64,000 nt of DNA from Pseudopyrenochaeta lycopersici (GCA_003313425.1 NHZP01000007.1:372001-436000); one strand, 5' to 3'. Numbered from the stretch's first letter, positions 20,708 through 32,300 are shown. Program-made: numbers and translations. The notes: generated by a model not told the origin, from the sequence alone.

Positions 20708-23064
20708 TGTGTCTGATGTTCGAGGACGTTTCAGACCTAGGATTAGAGTATGGTTTTGAGGAGGAGGGCAAAGAATTGCACTACGTATGCCATGTACCAG
20801 GAAATTGGGATTAGAGACTTTTTTTTTAGATAGCGGGCGAGCTGATCGACGGGGTGCGCGATAATAAGGTCCGTAAGAGAAAAAAGGTGCGTGAGGCGCG
20901 TTGATAAACGCTCTGCAGATCTTAGCGCGAGTGAGTGACAGAGAAACCCTGCACAAGTTTGCTTGCGAAATGGCGCCGTTGTGAGCACAATGGACTACCC
21001 TAGTCCGGCTTCAAGTTCCCGGGCATTCGTACATTCACTCGTTTCTTAATGACGTGCTTTGCAAAGAGCGAATTTGTGATGGGTTGATCTCTAGGCTGCC
21101 CCGGCCGTGGATGCTGCAGGCATATTTCTTTTCCGCAGCGTTTCACTGGCTCTTGGGCTATGAAATCCTGGGGTTGTGCATGTGCGCCTCGGGCGGTCGC
21201 GTTGTTGCTAAAAACCCGATATCAGTGGTGCTGTTTGCAAGGGCTCGAAGTACCGGGAACACACTAGACTAGATCCGGGCGCGGTTCGGCGGGGGCTATG
21301 GGCAACATCAACCTGCTTTCTCGCCATTGCAAAGCGACCTCAAATTCTATTCTCTTTGGCATTCTATCCTCTATCGCCAGTTGCCGATGGCTCTTCATCG
21401 CCCGCATGTGTAGCTCGTCTCAGAGTTGCAATGGTAAATGCTGGCGTTCGTCAGGTCGGACACCCCGAATCCTACCCAAGAACGAGTGTCGAAAACCCCT
21501 CCCATCTCTTGCCTTAAGCTTGGCTCTTAAAGCTTCTCCAATGACCGTGCTTGTGCCATGTTCTCAATGGCCGGGAGTTGACTTGGCATTTCTCGGCTTG
21601 CGGGTTGGCTTCAGGCTTTGCTCCTCTCCGCCGCCCGCCACACGCTTGTCTACACTTCGTAGGCCGTCATTAGCTCATAAATAACGCTAGTGCTCACAGT
21701 CCGGATGGCCTTCTACCGCTGCGAAGTGCTAGGGGCTGCTATCCGCATGGTCAGATCTCTGTCTTCGGACGTAACGTTGTGTGTCTTTGTCATTGGCCGT
21801 AGACATGGTGGTACTGTACTACATGAGAAGGGCCGCAACCATGTGACGCTGGAACGCCGCAAAATAACGTGCTGACGTCCTTGCTGTCAGCCTTGAGTCG
21901 CGTTTTGCTTAGCCTCTACATGTAACCAAGATTCGACTTCGGAAATCTTATCCAGAAGAGCCTCAATTGGACATGTCTTTGCGTGCAGATGGACACACCC
22001 CACGCTGTTGCTTACCCTTGGCTAAAATCCTTGCTTATGCTTCACTATCCTTTGGAGCTATATGCGCGTTACGTCCTGAGCTCTTGGTTATGTGAATTAA
22101 GTTCTCAGCAGCGGCGACACGAAGATGAACAACAATCTGAGGATGATAAAACAAATATTACTTGTTCGTTGACTGGAACCCTAGGTAGGTTTTACGACTT
22201 GGAAAGATCGCCGCCCGAGCCAGAACGGGGCCGGTAATTACGCCCGCATTCCAAGAGCACCCCAACAACAAGCCAATGTAGCTATCTGTCCTAAGATCGC
22301 AGTCCATCAATTAGTGGGTGCGTAGTTTGATGTTCAGCCGGAAATTGGGACGTTATTTCAGCTCGCCGCCATCTCGTAGATGGCCAAGAATTCGCGGTCG
22401 GAATCCTGTTCTGGACAATCACGCAATCGGGCACGACCGAAATGCGACGCCCGTTCATATGCTTACACAACCTAATAACATGGCAAACAGCATGGAAATC
22501 CAATCGCGCGGATACGAGTCCTGCATGTTCGCGCCTGATTGCGCTTGGGTCCCTGGTTCATGCCGCTGTGCTATGCTGCGAGCATCGTGTAGGAGCTGAT
22601 TAGCCACGTGAAACTATCTCTATAGCACGTGGCTTTAGCGATCGCTCGTTAGGGTAGGGCAATTGTTGTCATTGAAATATGTTTCTGATTGGCGTGTATG
22701 AGGTGCGAAACGTGCTTGCCCGCCCATGGACTACAGTCCTTAAGTACCTTCAGAATTCATACCTGCTTAGACAAGACTGGCGATCTGCAAGTAGAAACAG
22801 TGACTGAAATGGTAGTTCAAGGAGCAAGATTTGGAACGTGGCTGTACGGGACAGTAAGCAACAACGGAGGAATGAATGATCTTGTCTTGCTAAGGATAGT
22901 TCATTTGTATTGGCACAACAGCAATTGCTCACCACGCATATCTTGCAGAAGGAGAATGTTTTACAAACAGGTTTTCGAGTCCAAGACTTTGTATTGTACA
23001 AGCTTCGACTTGGTATTACATGATCTGTCTCACTCTGCCTACAACACATCCATCTTCAATTTTC
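20708..23064. other. Long intergenic region upstream of the permease
   Basis: A 2.36-kb spacer, long for this window. It is upstream of the permease and downstream of the 549-aa gene. Reading frames are short and show no recognisable domain. A perfect 9-bp inverted repeat built on two CACGTG E-boxes lies at 22602-22634. Confidence 0.5.
22602..22634. repeat. Inverted repeat with two CACGTG E-boxes
   Basis: AGCCACGTG (22602-22610) and CACGTGGCT (22626-22634) are exact reverse complements separated by 15 nt. Each arm contains a palindromic CACGTG, the core bound by bHLH factors such as Pho4 and Cbf1. A regulatory role is inference; it lies about 1.9 kb upstream of the permease start. Confidence 0.5.
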
Positions 23065-24796
23065 CTATGCCATCACACCATCTCGTGAAACAGATTCTTT
23101 CTTCTCACAGCCACTGGCATTTGCATCGGAGCCTCTATTGGCGACTCTGTTGACAGGTTTCCGCTTAATGGTAGGGCTAGGATGCAACTCAGACCTGTCA
23201 TCTTTGATATTAACATGCTGCAACTGCTCTCTAAGCTTGTCCATCGTCGTTACTTCTCCTAGCCATCGCTCTCCTGTATTGTGATCGAAATGTACCGGCT
23301 GTACGACGCCGCTATAACAAGACATATCTTCCAACGTCGATGGATACAGGATTGTTGTTTCCCGTCGCTCGAAACCTTCCTTAGTAAAGTGCGGCTTGCC
23401 TTCGATAACTTCTGGCTCGGTGCGCCATTGGTACGGGGTTTCTATAGCAGACGACGTAGATATGTCCTTCTGAATTATTTCCCACCCTGTTTTTGGCCCA
23501 AATTGTGCGGGGAGCTCGTCAGCGCTGATTTCTATGAGACCCTGCCCATGAGGATTTGGGATGAAGTGACGAGGTGGGAGGACTTCGGTATGTATGACAG
23601 GCTGCACGCGGTGGTAGTACGAGTAGTTGTGAATTTCTCGGTAGATCTTGTGCTGGATGACTTCATGTTCGTGAGGCTTCACAACTTCGTGTATCACAGC
23701 TTTAATTACGTTAGTTGGAGTAGAGGCTTCTTGAAGCTTCATGATATCTGTTTGGGGGTCGTGACGGCTAGAAGAGTGGAAGAACGTACCCGGAGCCCAC
23801 TGCGTATCTCGATCCGTACCTACCGTGTCTCTGAGGTCTACGACACCATCAAGGAGCACTTGTTGCTGAAGTCTCCAGTCTTCCAGGATATTTGTGTCGT
23901 GCAAACTGTCCGTACTGCATGTGTTGAAACCCATATCTTGACGAGCGACGTGCCCCCTTGAGCGCAATTGAGGGTGACTGTTTTCGCTATCGAGCTCCTG
24001 TGCCCCAATCTTAGCCCAAGTTATCCAAGACGTATTATTCTTAGGATTTGCAGGATAATTTGCCTTCTCGCAATGGTTTCTCTCAGCAGATTCGGGAGAT
24101 TGTGATGAGTTGATTGTAGAGCCAATGGACCCTACACATATGGACTCTTCTCGAGGGCGCTCTCGATTGCGTGCGCCGCCATGATTCGTGGTGGTGGGAA
24201 CTACATCAATGTCAGTGTTTCTTAAATCGCGAGGAATTGGGGTTCAGAAGCATCGCAGACGCTCTAAGCAATTTTCACGTACTCGGAAGCGCTGGTAGCG
24301 CTTTCATCCGCCCACTATCGGCTGAAGTGCTATACCGATTAATATTTCGATCGGCAACATCCTCGCCATGCATTTTATTGCTGACCCCGACTATCAATCG
24401 CCTGTCGCCACCCAGGGTCATATATTGATGTTCATACGTTTCGTCTATAGGGGAATGATTAGTTTGCAAAGATCGGTCGTTATTCGTAAGAAATCCACTG
24501 GTTGCATGTGAAGATTCTGAGTATATATACTTGACTGCAGTAGGACGGGCTGTAATTGAACTGCTCATACTTTGATTATCATATATCGAACTCAGAGGTC
24601 GACTTCGGCCAGACTGTTGTGAACTTCGTTTAGAGGCATCCGACAGAGCTCTCCTTCGGTCGCCAGAAGGAGTAGAGTGCTGCCAGACAGGCGAAACCGT
24701 TGTTTTAGGGGTTAGGTCTGCTTCTCTTGTAGACTTGGAAGACTGCTCCCTTCTTTGGCTTGTACTTTGGAGTATATCCTGTAATTTGTGCTGCAT
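23065..24796 (-). CDS. Hydrophilic protein with a His-rich 'KPHEHE' motif (shares domain with the 451-aa neighbour)
   Basis: Exon 1 is 24796-24283 (GTACGT donor) and exon 2 is 24200-23065 (TGTAG acceptor), joined in phase 1; the product is 549 residues. The ATG at 24796 is chosen because the open frame further up has no ATG. The N-terminal third is Ser/Arg/Gln-rich and disordered. At about residues 335-385 lies a motif VIHEVVKPHEHEVI, then YREIHNYSYYHRVQPVIHTE and VLPPRHF. The same order is seen near the N-terminus of the 451-aa protein across the divergent promoter. The C-terminal third has WLGEVTTMDKLREQLQHVNI and a basic tail. No signal peptide or membrane segment. I do not know its function. 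Confidence 0.66.
24201..24282 (-). other. Intron in the 549-aa gene
   Basis: 82 bp, GTACGT donor and GATGTAG acceptor. The join keeps a long open frame on both sides (phase 1). Confidence 0.7.
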
Positions 24797-26299
24797 GTTG
24801 GTGACTTGTCGAACAGACAATTCAGATAACTAGAATGCGTGAAACTGTGTTCTTTGAACGGCCGTTGTGATTTGTGTCAAAAAAAGTAATACCCAAGCAT
24901 GCTATGTCTGTTCATGGTTCCGCGGTGCGAAAGGCTGGACACGATGACGCGCCCAGTGCATTTGCCCTCAGTTCAAGCTTCGAGTGGACTTGAACGCAAG
25001 GGAACGCTGACGCAAAAGCAGAGATCTAGAAACCTTTAGGAAATACACGCAATCTGCTAGAGATAAAGCGGCGCGCAAAAAATGAGCTACCTCCACGGCG
25101 TCGGAGCACGGCAAACCTCATCGCAGTGGCATCAGCAGCCAGCCACACACGCACTTCATGCCTAATAATGGGCGGCACATCCAGGTCCAATTCAGGCTTT
25201 CCTTTCTCTGAAATTCAACGAGCGTTGTGTCACTGGTAAATTTCCCGCTATTGTCTGTCAATGGCCACGGCATAGCGCCTCTGATGACGTAAAGGAAATA
25301 TTGAGAGTACTTTCCTCTGGCCTAAGGTTGCCAGGTCTCTCATATACCGCGGAACTCATGGTCGAAACATTGCGACTATTGCACACATTCGCATATCGAC
25401 GCGTAGATCAAAGCGGGATGACGACTAAGAGGGAACGTTCATCGAAGCTGGCTCCACTTTTGATCGCAGGGCGGGCCGAGAAGAGCACGATCTCCTGGGA
25501 ATCAATCTGGAACACAACCAACACATCGGGACAACCGAAGCACAAACAGTCGCCGAGCCAAACATGATGGCAAACTGAGCAACTATGGGAAAGTCGAGAA
25601 CTGCCTGTCGTCGGGTTTGGGATATGCACGGACCATACAGATCTTCATCCACAATTCTGATGTAGATCACTCCACCCTTCACCCATTTGCATGATTGCAA
25701 GTTTACACCCTTGCAAGTTATAATGTGTTCAGCTTGAAAGTTTCTATACTATGAGCTATTTCCTCTATTTACTCACGCAGGATGACTGCATCGAACTGGA
25801 ACGGCAGGCAGCAGGGACTAAAATTTATGGTCATGCACTCAGAGCGCGCCAGTCTCCACGTCAAGCATAGCGCCGCCAGCTGATTAGGTTAGTTCTTGAC
25901 AGTGGCTTTATGATGACAACAATCCGCTGCACCCTTGACGTATATCAGTCCCGTTATAACGAAAGCCCCTCGGACGCACAATGATGTGAAGCTGATTGAG
26001 GTGCGCCAAAGGATGTTTAGCCAATGAATGCGTCGGAGAGCACGCATCGAGATCTAGAGAGCTTAAATTTCTTGTTCGAAATCTGATACAGCAAATACAA
26101 TTTGCTGCTCTATCTGTCAGTTACGTCGTTGTGGGTTATGTGATTCAGGGATGTCTCACTGTATAAAGAAGTCGTTCATGCTGCAATTTGAATTCAATAT
26201 AAAAACACTTCACATCAATACTTCGGTACAATTCACCAACAATTGTAAAACGCCAACTATAACTCTCAGATATCTTTCGCAAGACAATACAAATTCATA
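24797..26299. promoter_or_regulatory. Divergent promoter region between the two His-rich-motif genes
   Basis: A 1.5-kb spacer between two start codons. TATA-type strings occur at 26162-26167 (TATAAA) and 26198-26204 (TATAAAA); the latter is about 100 nt before the 451-aa start, a typical spacing. One CCCCT (stress-element core) lies at 25976-25980. No other gene is supported here. Confidence 0.5.
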
Positions 26300-27701
26300 A
26301 TGGATAAGGCCAAGGCAGCGATTAGCGACTTCATGGGCCGTTCTGGTCATCATGATACAACCGTCCACGAGGCGGTTGCGCCTGCTGTTCAGCATGAAAC
26401 TGTCAAGCCTCACCAACACGAAGAAGTCAACACTGCCATCGATAAGGAGGTTCACCAAGACCACTACCATCGCTCTGTCCAACCTATACACGACCGTGAG
26501 GTCCTCCCAGAGACACACACCGCCAAGCTAGGTGCAGTTCAAAATCGCGAGTTTGACCACCGAGACCATGAAGCGACAAAGCGAAACCTATATCAGGATC
26601 AAGCTCGTTTCAAGGATGAGAGGCGTGTTGACGAAACAAGTACCAGCCGATCCGTAGCACCTGCCGTTGGCGGTGAACACGTCCATCATGTATGTGTACA
26701 TTGGAAATTAACAAACTCCACTAATATTGATCTAGCACATTCATGAGAGTATCCAACCTGTCGTTCAGAAGGAGACTATCCAGCCTAATGTTGTTCACAC
26801 CACTGTGCCCATTCATGAGGTACATCACAACAAGGCTACCCACCACGACACCACTGCTTTGCCTGCTATGACCATGGATCAGTTCAAGGCCAAGGGTGGT
26901 TCCCTGACTGGTCGCGAGGAACGCTATGATGAGTTTCAAGGTGTTCCTAAGAACATTGGAGGTGGCACAGCTGGTGGCTTTGGTGCCGGCCGTGATCTTC
27001 AGCACAATGTTACCAGCCAGCACAGCAAAGACCATGCTCGCCATGGTGACTACAATGATGCACCTAACCACCAATCCAGTGCTGGTCTCGGCCAAGACCG
27101 CCTGACATCCGGCTCTACCACTTCAGGTGGCCAAGGTTTAACAAGCCATGATAACCACCATCAAACCACTGGTGGTTTGACTGGTTCCTCCGCCACAGGT
27201 GGCCTTACTGGCTCCTCTACAGCAGGTGATCTCGCTGCTCACAAGGGCCACCAGCATGCTGATCGTGGCACTGCTGGTCAAGGCAACTTGACTGGCTCCT
27301 CCACCCAAGGTGGCATTCTCAGCTCGGGTGACCGCCACCATGATGGTACGTCTTCCACGCGTTCTGATTTGAACGATCCTTCCCGCGACGGTTATTCCCG
27401 AACTACAGGGATGACTGGTGGCCGCGTTGGCACAGACGGTGTCATTGGCGGCGCTGGTGGGGGTGGATTGGATCATCGTCAAAACGAAGATGGCGGATTA
27501 CCTAAAGCCTTGACGGAGGATCGTTCGAAAGCTGAACCTCATTCTTCACTTCATGATAACCAACACTCTACAGGCCGTACTTCCCACGACACCACCACCG
27601 GCAGTAGCACTACTGGTACCCATCACAAGGCCGGTTTAATGGACAAGCTAAACCCCAATGTTGACGCGAACGGCGATGGCAAGGCCGGTTTCATGAAATA
27701 G
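26300..27701 (+). CDS. Hydrophilic Gly/His/Ser/Thr-rich stress-type protein (fungal 'allergen-like' family)
   Basis: Exons 26300-26689 and 26736-27701 are joined in phase 0 over a 46-bp intron (GTATGT...CTAG), giving 451 residues. Residues ~15-60 carry the His-rich motif (HETVKPHQHEEVNTAIDKEV, YHRSVQPIHDREVLPE). A second, related motif follows at the exon junction (HHHIHESIQPVVQKE, then VPIHEVHHNKATHHDT). Next come a GGGTAGGFGAGRD stretch and irregular GLTGSS-type repeats. The C-terminus KLNPNVDANGDGKAGFMK resembles a single EF-hand-like loop. There is no signal peptide and almost no hydrophobic core. Proteins of this architecture are widespread in ascomycetes and are often annotated as allergens or as stress- and development-induced; the molecular role is not established. 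A TATA box lies about 100 nt upstream. Confidence 0.72.
26690..26735 (+). other. Intron in the 451-aa gene
   Basis: 46 bp, GTATGT donor and ATCTAG acceptor. It falls inside a run of His codons, and its removal joins HVHH to HIHESIQPVV. Confidence 0.82.
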
Positions 27702-27977
27702 ATGAGCAGTATGGCTGGAATGATCCTTTGAAGTTTGTAAATGTTGATCGTTCTACACTTCTTCCGAAATATGAACATAAAGTCGAACAATGTAATGGCA
27801 AATATGTAAAAATGGCCTGGAAGTTACTTTGAATGCTCTCCTTACTGCTATACCCTTACTTTCATGATGGGTCCTTGCTACTGACCTAAACTAATATGTG
27901 CGACTGTTGGTGAAGTACCATTCCAGCTTTCGCATCATGGTGACGAAATTTTTATATAATGTACGGTCGCTGGTCGG

Positions 27978-28150
27978 TGTAACGGGCTAGGCCAGTGCTC
28001 GAGGCTGCGCCGTCGTGCACGGATATACGGCTCGTGCACGGAAAACTTTGTACCTCGCGTGGCACCCAATTCTCCTCTTTTCTTCCTATCTTGGTTGTAG
28101 ATAGCATCTGGACTAGATAGCTGGAATCCAGTTACTAGAGACCGCTCACA
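27978..28150 (+). repeat. 5' LTR
   Basis: 173 bp, TG...CA ends. The 12-nt string complementary to the primer-binding site lies at 28088-28099, which should mark the start of R if self-priming operates. Two direct copies of CGTGCACGG (28014-28022 and 28033-28041) lie 19 bp apart in the presumed U3. Confidence 0.95.
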
Positions 28151-28162
28151 TACAACCAAGAT
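28151..28162 (+). promoter_or_regulatory. Self-priming type primer-binding site
   Basis: TACAACCAAGAT directly abuts the 5' LTR. It is the exact reverse complement of ATCTTGGTTGTA inside the LTR (28088-28099), so the transcript's own 5' end could fold back and prime minus-strand synthesis, as known for Tf1 and proposed for its relatives. I did not test it against tRNA 3' ends. Confidence 0.75.
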
Positions 28163-28194
28163 CTCGCAGCTGACGAGGACACTGAAAAAGCATT

Positions 28195-29349
28195 ATGCAG
28201 GACCCTACCGAAGAAGTCAATATGCGGCTTAATAACATGGACCAACTAGTCCAGCAGTTGTTCGCCAAACTCGACGATATAAGCATCCGATTGGAAACGC
28301 AGTTACAGCAGCCATCTAATACGCCTGAACTTACACCACGCGCCACTGCCGCCCCAACGCCGTCGCCCGAACCTACCCCGGTAACTGTGAAGTCACGCCT
28401 TCCCCACCCTCCAATGTTCAGCGGCAACAAATCACAATGGCGAGGATGGAAGCTAGAGATGGAAGCTAAGATTGAAGAAGATGCGCGAGCTATAGGGAGC
28501 TCGAAGGCTCAACTACGCTATATCTATGCACGCCTTGAAGGAACAGCAAAAATCAACGTTACTACATACTACGAGATGGCAAACAAACAAGAGTCTCCAA
28601 ATCCTCGCGAACTTCTTCACCGTCTTGACCTCCTCTACGGTGAGCGCAACCGGAAAGAAAAAGCAATCCAGAATCTACATTCCATTCGCCAGAAAGAAGA
28701 CGAGACCTTCATATCCTTCTACCCCCGGTTCGAAAGGGAGATAGCCAACGCTGACGCAGAGGGATGGGACGACGTCGCTAAGACATCCTATCTGCGCAAC
28801 GCGCTCAACAACAAGATGAGAGACAAGCTAGTAGGTACATCAGGAGGCGACAACCATACATATATGGGATTTGTCCAAAAGTGCGCAAACCTAAGTAACG
28901 ACATGGAGCTATATGGCCAGTGGACGAAGAAGAGAAGCGTTATCAGAGACGCCCAAGTACCTACGTTGCCAACAACTACTAGTAGCAAGGCCGCCATGCA
29001 ATTCAACCGCGAAGACATGATGGAATGGGAACCAACACCACCTACTCCAACCCAAGTGAACACTGTCCGCCTCCGCGACAAAGGCAACGTAAACGGATAC
29101 CCTTCAAAGCGTCCGGAAGACCAAGAGCTACTTGGGAAACGAGCAAAGTGGGTTGGCCAGGAAGAGATTGACGCTCGACGCCGTGAAGGGCGTTGCCTTC
29201 GATGCGGCCGCAGCCGGTGCCGAATAGTAACATGCCCGCTAGCAGCCGCTATCCGACCAATGTACACCAGCGTCAAAGCCGCGTTAAGCGCCGCGGTTAC
29301 AAGCGCTGCTATTGAAGACGAGCTAGACGAAGCTGACAAAGAGCAATAG
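28195..29349 (+). CDS. gag: Retrotransposon Gag
   Basis: 384 residues from the ATG at 28195, 44 nt after the LTR. It has an N-terminal coiled-coil-like stretch (DQLVQQLFAKLDDISIRLE), a Pro-rich linker, and a retrotransposon Gag capsid region (WRGWKLEMEAKIEEDA, LHRLDLLYGERNRKEKAI, FISFYPRFEREIANA). Near the C-terminus is a zinc-knuckle-like CLRCGRSRCRIVTC, with Cys where the canonical knuckle has His. The frame ends with a UAG at 29347-29349 that is in the same frame as pol. It forms the particle that packages the element's RNA. Confidence 0.9.
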   Translation: MQDPTEEVNMRLNNMDQLVQQLFAKLDDISIRLETQLQQPSNTPELTPRATAAPTPSPEPTPVTVKSRLPHPPMFSGNKSQWRGWKLEMEAKIEEDARAIGSSKAQLRYIYARLEGTAKINVTTYYEMANKQESPNPRELLHRLDLLYGERNRKEKAIQNLHSIRQKEDETFISFYPRFEREIANADAEGWDDVAKTSYLRNALNNKMRDKLVGTSGGDNHTYMGFVQKCANLSNDMELYGQWTKKRSVIRDAQVPTLPTTTSSKAAMQFNREDMMEWEPTPPTPTQVNTVRLRDKGNVNGYPSKRPEDQELLGKRAKWVGQEEIDARRREGRCLRCGRSRCRIVTCPLAAAIRPMYTSVKAALSAAVTSAAIEDELDEADKEQ

Positions 29350-32300
29350 GACTACGTGGCAGCTCAGAGAGAATGGAAAGAGGAAGGAAGAGCAAAGATG
29401 GACGGTGACCCCTTTTTAGTGGACGTTAGACTTAATGGAACTGACTTCGTTACCGGTCTCGTAGACTCAGGCTGCCTTTGCTACTCCGCTATAAGTGAAC
29501 GACTCTTTCAATCTCTGAGATTGCCATCGTTGAAGATAGCACCGCGCCGGTTAGAAGGAGCCGCAGGGAAGAACGCAGAATCAACGACAATCCTGAACAC
29601 TATCACCTACGCCTCAATCGATATAGATGGACACCAGCAGGAGCGCATCTTCTTTTACGTAGTCCCTGGCCTCACGTACGACCTAATCCTCGGAAACCCA
29701 TGGCTAGAAGATGCTGATGTCACTATCTCTACAAGACGGGGCTGCTTGGACATCGGCGTGTCTGGCATCCGCGTTTGGAACCGCAAGAAGACGTTGCGCA
29801 GGCCGCCCCAGTTCAAGGCCGCACAACTTATAGCTAGTGCGTTTCTGGCTGAAGTAAGAAGAAATCGTAGGAAGAACCGACAGGAAGGTATCAATCTTGA
29901 TACAGGAGTATACGCTGTCTCGATCGCAGATATCGAGAAAGCTCTGAAGCCACGCAAACGATCGGACCCTAAGGTCAAACTGCCACCTCATTACCAGAAG
30001 TGGTTGAAGGCTTTTGATCAGCACCTAGCGGAGAAGCTACCACCTCACAGGGAGGGTGTCGATCTGCACATTGAGATTGAGAAAGACCAGAACGGATCTG
30101 AAAAAACGATTCCTTGGGGACCTCTCTACGGCATGGGCCGAGAAGAACTGCTCGTATTAAGGAAGACTCTCACTGAGCTGTTAGATAAAGAGTTCATTCG
30201 AGCCAGCAACTCGCCGGCTGCCGCGCCAGTGTTAATGGTCAAAAAGCCCGGAGGAGGAGTCCGATTCTGCGTAGACTATCGTGGCCTGAACAACATCACT
30301 AAGAAGGACCGCTACCCACTCCCGTTGTTCACTGAAACATTGAGAAACGTAGCGAAGGCGCGATGGTTCACGAAGCTTGACGTCATTGCAGCATTCCACA
30401 AGATACGACTAGCGAAAGGAGAAGAATGGAAAACAGCCTTCCGGACGAGATACGGATTGTTCGAATGGCGCGTAGTTCCTTTTGGATTAACAGGAGCACC
30501 CGCTGCCTTTCAGCGGTATATAAATAGTGTTCTGCAGGATTACTTGGACGACTTTGTATCTGCATACATCGACGACATCCTGATTTACTCCTCAGGGTCC
30601 CTCCAAGACCACCGGCAGAAGGTTGGAAGAGTCCTTCAACGTCTGATGGACGCCGGACTCCAGATTGATATTGACAAGTGTGAGTTCGAAACTAAGAGAG
30701 TCAAATACCTTGGATACATTATTGAGGCAGAAGTCGGAATACGAGTTGACCCCGACAAGATTGCCGCCATACGTGATTGGGCCACGCCATCGTCCGTGAA
30801 GGCCGTACGAGGGTTTATTGGATTCGCCAACTTTTACCGAGTTTTTATACCAGAGTTCTCCGATATCGCTGAACCCCTCACTAATCTAACAAGAAAGGAC
30901 GTCCCCTTCCGATGGGACGAAGCGTGTCAAGAAGCATTTGAGAAGATCAAAGAGCTCCTTATCACAGCACCAATATTGGCTCATTTTGATCCAGAAAAGG
31001 AGACCTTGTTGGAAGCAGATTCGTCTGGACACGCTACTGGTGGCTTACTCTTACAGAAGGACAAGAACAGCAATTGGCAACCTGTTGCTTATTATTCTAA
31101 GAAGCACTCAGCGACAGAAGCTAATTACCCAATCCACGATAAGGAGCTCCTTGCTATCGTCCGTTGTTTGGAAGCCTGGGAGCCAGAGTTGCACATGGTT
31201 AAGCACTTCACTATCTTAACTGATCACAAGAACCTGAAATACTTTTACACTGAGAGACAACTATCAGAGAGACAAGTGCGCTGGTCAGAATTCCTCTCAA
31301 GGTTCAACTTCACCCTCGAATGGAAGCCCGGGAAGATGATGGGAAAGCCTGACGCATTGTCACGACGAGAACAGGACCTGCCCGCCAACTATGACGACGA
31401 ACGCCTCCGATCTCGGTTCAAACGGCTCTTTCAGAATAAGCACCTCAGGAACACTCAAGTCCTATCTCTCGCCTCATCACTAACCAATATCGATTTTGCG
31501 AAGAGTGTACGACTGTTCGAAGATGACCAAATGCAAGAACTATGGCATAAGAGTCGACAGCAGGACAAACTCTACCGAGAGCTCACTACCCTGGTAATAC
31601 GCAAAGAGAGAAACCTTCCAGTAGATCTGCAGAAAGAGAAATCCGTAAGCATGGCGGAATGCTCCGTGGACGAGAGAGGCTTGCTACGATTTCGAGGAAG
31701 GATCTGGATTCCAAATTGCGAACCACTACGCACCCAGATCATTCAAAATATCCACGACTCGCATATTACTGGACACCCTGGGAGAGATCTCACCTACGCA
31801 ATCCTATCAAGGCAGTTCTTTTGGTCGGGTGCTGCGAGTGACGTGCGACAATTTGTTCGAAACTGCGAAGTGTGCGGGAGAAACACTATATGGAGGGAGA
31901 CGAAGAAGGGCCTCCTCAAGCCAATGCCAATACCTGAACGTATCTGGGGGGAAATCTCCATCGACTTTATCACGGACTTGCCGCTATCAGGGCGAGACAA
32001 TGCTCCAAGCTGCATGGTTCTGACAGATCGGCTTACAAAAGGAGTAGAACTAGAGAGTATGCACGATCTCTCCGCTGAAGCAGTCGCACAAAGGCTCTTT
32101 GAACGCCACTACCCAATTCATGGCATCCCTACTGCAATCACGAGCGATAGAGGCCCTCAATTTGTCAGCGATCTATGGAGATATTTTTGCAGACTCTTAA
32201 ATATCGAGCAACGACTATCAACTGCTTATCACCCACAAACTGATGGTGCTACTGAACGGATGAACCAAGAGATTGAGAAGATGATTCGCATTTGGGCAAC

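Noticed and set aside
29356..29358. GTG as an independent start for pol
   Set aside because: Non-ATG initiation directly after a same-frame stop is less likely than a Gag-Pol fusion by readthrough.
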